Assembly (NCBI RefSeq): GCF_000005505.3
Contig: NC_016131.3
Span: 13,661,501 to 13,725,500 of the forward strand
Length of the DNA: 64,000 nt
DNA from: Brachypodium distachyon
Lineage: Eukaryota > Streptophyta > Magnoliopsida > Poales > Poaceae
Direction of reading: 5' to 3'
Each line of letters starts with the position of its first letter. Within the stretch, counting starts at the first letter, position 1. This document shows, piece after piece, positions 58,401 to 64,000 of this stretch. The notes under the pieces are model-generated. The model was not told the DNA's origin. It saw only the letters and a list, made by a program, of their open reading frames with translations, and did not search any database. The translations under genes and the position numbers were made by a program.

Positions 58401-61400
58401 AACAGAACCTAATGTTCATAAAACAAAGTATCAGGGGATATATTGCAATAATTGAGTTCAAACTTATTCAATGGAAACAAGAATCATAAACAAAAAATAG
58501 CATGGCAGTAAAGTTATGAAGCACAAGCAAAACAACAGCAACAGCAAGAGAAGAAAAGGGAGTCAAGCAGCAACATATCACACATTTAACTAAACTGAAA
58601 TTCTCAAGGATTCAAGGGGATTGCTCTATCGCCCGCTATCAGTTAAAGCATAAACACTGCATGCGATAGAGTAATAATGAGCAGTTGCTCATGCCTATGG
58701 CACGTACAAAGTGACACAACTTTTGTTACAATTGTTCATCGTTTATTAAGTTCTCGAGAATACTTTAAATAACTTTACTTTGCTGATTTATAATCAACAT
58801 TAGCAGCCAGGTTAAAATGTGAAATGAAGTTAACCACGGGTATATAGGTAAAGTGCGCAAATATCCTTGAGAAAGCAGCACCCTAACCTTGGACAGGTCA
58901 ATAGGAACATCAAGGTAGTGGTCCAGAAAATTAATATTCTGCTCAGGGTCCAGAAGTTCCAGCAACGCACTCGCTGGATCACCAGAGTGCCCTCTCCCAA
59001 GCTGCCAGCCGAAAAAGATAGCCAGTTAAAAAATTTAAATGTACATGAACAAACAAAAACATATTGGCTAACAAAATAAATTGCTGTTAAATATGATGCC
59101 GTTGTCCAAACACATCGCAAGCCATTATGCAAGTTAATACAGGGGCCATATTGGCATCTCAAACAAATTAAACCCATTTGTTACAGTACCTTGTCGATCT
59201 CATCTATCAATACCAGAGGATTTGCTGTCCCGACTGATTTGAGACATTGCACCATCTTCCCTGGCATTGCACCAACATATGTACGCCGATGCCCCTAAGA
59301 TTGTTAAAATGTTATTCGTGTAACCACTGCAACTGGTTTTAAACAATACCAACACTGGATACGAGACATGACATGGATATTTGTTTCATACCTTGATTTC
59401 TGCGACATCAGCCAAACCTCCAACAGAAAATCTGTAGAATTGCCGGTTCAATGCACGTGCAATAGAGCGACCAATACTAGTTTTACCGACTCCTGGTGGC
59501 CCAGAAAGACATATGATCTTTCCTGTTATAAATGATTAATGAAGAGAGTCATTGGTTGAATAGCTGCAGATGGGACGTGAGGCATCACCATGTAAGGTAC
59601 TCCCTTCGAGCCAAACAATAAACTTAGGGTTACTGATGCATCTTTGAATACTGATGCATATGAAAACAATATGTGCAGATTCATATTAAAAAATTACTTT
59701 GATGATATTTTAGTTTCACTGGTAGAGGTCAATGTTACATTTCGGAGACCACGCCATGTCTGAAATGACACTCTTTGTGACAGATCAGAGAGAGTATCAA
59801 AATTCAGTGAGAATTAACAGAAGCAATTCAAATGCTAGTCTGCCAGTATCCATATGTGTGTACCTTTTAGAAAACAAGCTTTTGAACCAGGTCCTTTTTT
59901 TGACCGAAAACTGTAGGAGAGGCTCCGACAGTGTGTATATATATATACTCCCTCCGTCCAACAAAGGATGTCTCAACTTTGACTAAATTTGAATGTATCT
60001 ATACACTAAGTCATGTCTAGATACATTCAAATTTTGACAAACTTGAGACATCCTTTGTTGGACGGAGGAAGTATATATAACCAGGTCCTTCATATGTGAT
60101 TTTCATTAATCTAATACTCCCTCCGTTCCATAATTCTTGTCGGAATATTACATGTATCTAGACGCTTTTTAGGAATAGACACATCCATTTTTGGGCGAAT
60201 TTTGAGACAAGAATTATGAAACGGAGGGAGTATAACCGAGGATGAAAACAGAAAGCTTACATGCAGCTCTACATCAACAGATAAATGGCAAAGCTCCAAA
60301 CAAAGAACAGAAAATGTTAGGAGGTAACCAAACCTTGTGAAGTCCCTCTTAGCTTCCCAACTGCTATGAATTCCAATATTCTCTCTTTAACGTCACTCAG
60401 ACCATAATGGTCTTCATCAAGAATTTGTTGGGCATGATGGACATCAAAGTTCTCATCACTGCGACAGAAGGGTTAATGCTGCATAAGGCCCAGACAACTG
60501 ATATTTTTTCCACAAAGGCAAAATAAACACAAACCTATAATTTCCCCATGGCAATACTGTCAGCCAGTCCAAATAATTGCGAGTTACATTGAACTCACTA
60601 GAACTGGCTTCTAACAGCTGAAGCTTGGTGAGCTCTTCTTCAATGACTTGCAAAACATGAGGAGGGCACTTGTCTTTCTTTGCTTCAAGCCTTTCCCTAA
60701 ATTTTTCTGCAACCCATAAATTAGCCGATTATGAATGGCCAATGAAAAATGTGAAGCTCTAGTGGGAGTAGAACACATTAGTTGCCAATAAGAAGTATCA
60801 GAATCCAAGAACAAACCAGACAATGCCGTTTTATCATCAGTCTCCAAACCAAGCTCCTGCAAACATGAAATGTGCAGAATAACAATGAAGGACCAACAAA
60901 ATCACCAATGTAAGAGGCAGAGTGCTTATATTTCACAATTCGCACGCACATATGGTTCAAGAGGAACCAGATGTTAGCATCAGTCAAGTAGGAGTTCTAG
61001 CATGATCATGGGATAATTGGTCACTCCACCACTTCATGAAAATCAGCAGTAATTGTTCGATAAACACACAGTTAGGAGCTTAGTTAACTTGATAAAAAAA
61101 AGGGAGAAACAGCAAATAATCAGGTACCTTCTTGATTGCTTTAAGTTGTTCATTTAATAAATAACGGCGCTGATCCCCACTAATTTTCTCTTCAATTGCT
61201 TTGGCAATGGCTTGCTGGAGCAAAAATATATTAGATATCAAGAAGGCTCAAGCAAACCACGGTAACTAAGACTGAAAGAGAATGAATTACCTGCAGCTTA
61301 CTGATCTCCATGTCTTTCTTTACTAACTCGAGAGCCAACTTTAAGCGCTTATACACCTGTTCCAAAATGCAAATTTTGAACCAACGCAGAACAAGAGGAA

Positions 61401-63517
61401 GCATGTAGCCAAAATAACATATTGATCTTCCAAGAACACATAGATGAGTGCTGGACTGTTGAACAAAATACCAGCATCCCCCCTCCCCAAAAACTAAAAA
61501 TACACCCATTCAAAGCAGGCCGTAAGTATAAAAATACCTATGTGGAACAATTTCATAGGTCTGAAGAAATGTCCAGATTGCATAGGGAGTTGATGAGGTT
61601 TGAAAAGAAATGTAAAGTGGAAGGATTTAAGCAAAGCTTCTTACATCTAATTCCTCGAGCACTTCCTGACAAAGCAACTTGTTGGCACCAGAAATAGCAG
61701 CACCAAAGTCCGCTAACCGTGGGTAGTTGAAATCACCCACGTGCTGAATCAAGTGAAAAGGAGTAAAAACATTTAGAATGTCACTGTGTAATGACATGCA
61801 AGAAAAAGGAAATGTGCATTATCAAGGCATGGCACTTATGATCAGGGATTTCTGTTAACTACATGACCAACAGTTACAGCTTTATTACACTGTTATCATT
61901 ATTGGCGTGCACAGCAGGCAAGAGTAACTGGAAAGTGACAAATACACCTGTCATGGTCATCACATGATGACTTACTGCTATGCAGGCTGCTCTGGACAAC
62001 CATGTCAGATATATTTTTTCAGCAACAAAATAGACGAAATGATTTATTAAGGTTCATTGTTATGCTTACCCTGCCAATATTGGGTATTTCACAAAACATA
62101 CCAATTACCAAAAGCAACAGTTGTGTCACAAGTTTGAAAATTTCTATGATTTCGGATTTCCAAACAGTTCAAATAAATGATAAAAGAGACAGTAACCTAC
62201 AACATAAAAGTTAGGGATATACGTCAGACCTGTACGTAGGTTTGTACATGATCCTTCCAAAGGGGACTTGTCTTGAGAACATCCCTTAAAGTTGATATAA
62301 CTTCAAACGAGGTTGCTTTTATAACATCATCATCCTTATTGTAGGTATCTTCCTGCAAAGCGCGAGTTAAATGATCTGAAATTGCAAGGTCCCTTCCGAC
62401 AACCACATAGCAATGAAGCAATCTATCATTTAGTTCAGGGTAAAATCAGGGTTAACGAAGCAAAAGGTATTTTACTACAGATTCAATCAATCTTGTACCA
62501 TCTAAAAGTACACAAAGAAGAACAAGTGAGAGAACTTCTAAATCAAGAACCACAATGGTTCAAGAGCAAACACAAAATGAGATAAGCAAAATAAGGGAGA
62601 TCTAAATTCTGGTATGTGAATAAGTGATATACTGCTATTATCTAGGTGCAGCAAGAGTTTGCAGGCTCTCAGCTATGCAGAAATAAAAACCATAAAAAGA
62701 TTTGCCTTCAGCTTCTACAAAATAAACTTTATTGCGCAGGTTCATTTTTTGTGTGAGCAATTGAGCAGTACATCCCGTATTGAGGCAGGAAGGAGGAATG
62801 AGATGTCCATAATGCCAAACGTGAAATACAAAGAAACATGGGAACTGGTTTGTATCATGGTAGAGTTACCTTCAAATGCTCAACTTTAACTGTAAGTGGG
62901 TCCTCCTCAACCTGCAGTTTTTGGTATCTTGTTGTAAACAAAGTCACAACTCTAAATCATTGAAATTGAATAGAAATGAACCTAATATATCTTACCATTT
63001 CAGATATCCGTAATCGTCGGTGACCAAGCAGCACTACCTGATCGCCTTGAATGCTAGTTATCTACAGAGAAAACCAAGACTAGTTACAGAAAATATCTTA
63101 ATGTGTTCTATGGAAGCAGCAGCCACCAGGCAATCCCAGTCTTTCTAATCATCAATTACCTGAGCAAGCGTGCCAATTTCATGAAGACGCGCCAACAACT
63201 CCTTCCCTTTGAGATTACTAATGCTTTTATTATCTGAATCTGAACTGGCCACAATATTAGGGTCAGTACCTTCTTCATCCTTCACAAGAAAGGCACCAGC
63301 ATATGGGACTGATCTTTTGCGATTTTCTACCAAGGCTTGCAGCAGTTTTTGGTCCTAAGGGATTTTCAAAGGATAAAAAAATACCAGGTCATAAGAGGAC
63401 AAACAAGGAAATTACACAGTGAAGGTGTGACTAGTTAACTCAGAAAAATACCTTTACATAGATCGGCATATAAAATCCTGGAAAGAGTGGTCGATGTGGA
63501 AGAGGCAGTGCTATGAC
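55430..63517 (-). CDS. LON1: Lon protease, mitochondrial type (ATP-dependent), N-terminus outside window
   Basis: Nineteen exons in frame: 63452-63517, 63160-63354, 62996-63061, 62870-62911, 62230-62352, 61645-61743, 61291-61356, 61128-61214, 60817-60856, 60535-60706, 60334-60458, 59392-59522, 59190-59294, 58888-59001, 58241-58408, 57070-57171, 56685-56954, 56014-56532, 55430-55612; 890 aa. The first residues [15 protein letters not shown] open the LON substrate-binding domain. AAA+ motifs follow: Walker [10 protein letters not shown] (exon 59392-59522), Walker [10 protein letters not shown], sensor [20 protein letters not shown]. The protease domain has the catalytic serine in KDGPSAGCT (codon 56131-56133) and the lysine region split by the last intron ([14 protein letters not shown]). 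An acidic ~75-residue insert (exon 56685-56954) sits between AAA lid and protease domain, seen in mitochondrial rather than peroxisomal Lon. Degrades misfolded matrix proteins. The targeting exon(s) must lie beyond 64,000. The symbol follows Arabidopsis and is tentative. Confidence 0.93.
57532..57644. mobile_element. Stowaway-type MITE in a Lon intron
   Basis: CTCCCTCCGTTCCATAATTC inverted as AACTATGGAACGGAGGGAG, flanked by TA. Confidence 0.95.
59948..60071. mobile_element. Stowaway-type MITE in a Lon intron
   Basis: CTCCCTCCGTCCAACAAAGG inverted as CCTTTGTTGGACGGAGGAAG, flanked by TA; sits in a TATATATATA stretch. Confidence 0.95.
60117..60230. mobile_element. Second Stowaway-type MITE in the same Lon intron
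   Basis: CTCCCTCCGTTCCATAATTC inverted as AATTATGAAACGGAGGGAG, flanked by TA, only 45 bp from the previous MITE; same subfamily as 57532-57644. Confidence 0.95.
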
Positions 63518-64000
63518 CTATTTGAACAAAATACAATAGTAAAAAGCGAGAGAAGGATATGCTTAGCAGAATACATCATTAAAGTATAAAACCACAGCAA
63601 CTATTCACTGTGCAAGTCCGTCTAAAGAAAAATACAAGGATATAATCATATAAAAGGAAGGAAGGCAAGACTGCAACACAGCATGACCCCTGATAGGAGT
63701 CAGCGAAGCAGGAATAGCCTTTAAGAATGCTACTACAGAACCTATTTAGCTGCTTGAAAAGTATTGGCGAGTTTAAAATGTGTTTTGATCCCTTCACTAT
63801 GCAACTCAAATAAATCGATCACATTGGGCTCTCTCTGCCACCAAAACTTAAGCCAGTTTAGCTATTCAAATTTGCCACTAGATGTAGGCCGTTCCAAAAT
63901 TTGGAGGTGTTATTTTGTGAATAGTTCCTAGGATTACCCTCTTCGCCTCTCAAGTATTACCCACATTAATAACTATATCTCTCCTGCCTAATCCTTTTCA
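63518..64000 (-). other. Lon intron sequence, no exon seen
   Basis: Upstream (minus sense) of the first visible Lon exon. No splice-bounded frame resembling a transit peptide was found, so it is taken as intron running off the window. Confidence 0.6.

Noticed and set aside
63579..63809. ORF upstream of the first visible Lon exon as the transit-peptide exon
   Set aside because: Cys/Phe-rich, no Arg/Ser-rich amphipathic character and no donor matching the next exon's phase; considered intron.

Overview
This is plant nuclear DNA, almost certainly from a grass and most likely a pooid close to Brachypodium. That rests on split genes with GT-AG introns, many Tc1/mariner Stowaway MITEs with CTCCCTCCG ends and TA target sites, grass-type Helitron ends, a Copia LTR beginning TGTTGGGAATATGCCCTAGAGG, and conserved plant housekeeping genes. 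The species call is inference from MITE style; no search was possible.

Layout. 1-5.8 kb: a decayed Helitron on the minus strand, cut by the window edge, with Rep and PIF1-type helicase remnants. 6.2-8.3 kb: two tandem two-exon genes on the minus strand for small secreted six-cysteine (defensin-like) proteins. 8.3-23.6 kb: a transposon nest with a MULE-like inverted-repeat element, Helitron ends, two related TG...CA elements of about 3.2 and 3.7 kb that look like long solo LTRs, and a Copia solo LTR with a perfect 5-bp target duplication. 24.0-26.2 kb: a TPR protein gene (minus). 26.4-33.6 kb: gene-poor, with MITEs and a Helitron 3' end. 33.9-36.75 kb: a cytochrome c oxidase subunit 5C gene (plus) whose reading frame is split after about 13 codons by a 1.39-kb MULE-like insertion with a 10-bp target duplication. 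37.4-38.9 kb: an endosulfine/ARPP-19 family gene (minus, 5 exons). 41.4-50.3 kb: the FUSED-type kinase TIO (plus, 22 coding exons, about 1334 aa). 50.6-53.9 kb: tandem repeats, chiefly a ~322-bp array of about seven to eight units. 55.4-63.5 kb: mitochondrial-type Lon protease (minus, 19 exons, 890 residues in the window), whose targeting N-terminus lies beyond the right edge.

The host genes are typical eukaryotic single-gene units, not operons. Two concern mitochondria (COX5C and Lon), and two concern cell division or mitotic phosphatase control in other systems (TIO and endosulfine); nothing in the sequence ties them into one pathway. The most interesting features are the transposon-split COX5C gene, the 322-bp array between TIO and Lon, the duplicated and then disrupted defensin-like locus, and a small cysteine-rich reading frame with GCAAGT splice donors preserved in both long LTR-like elements.
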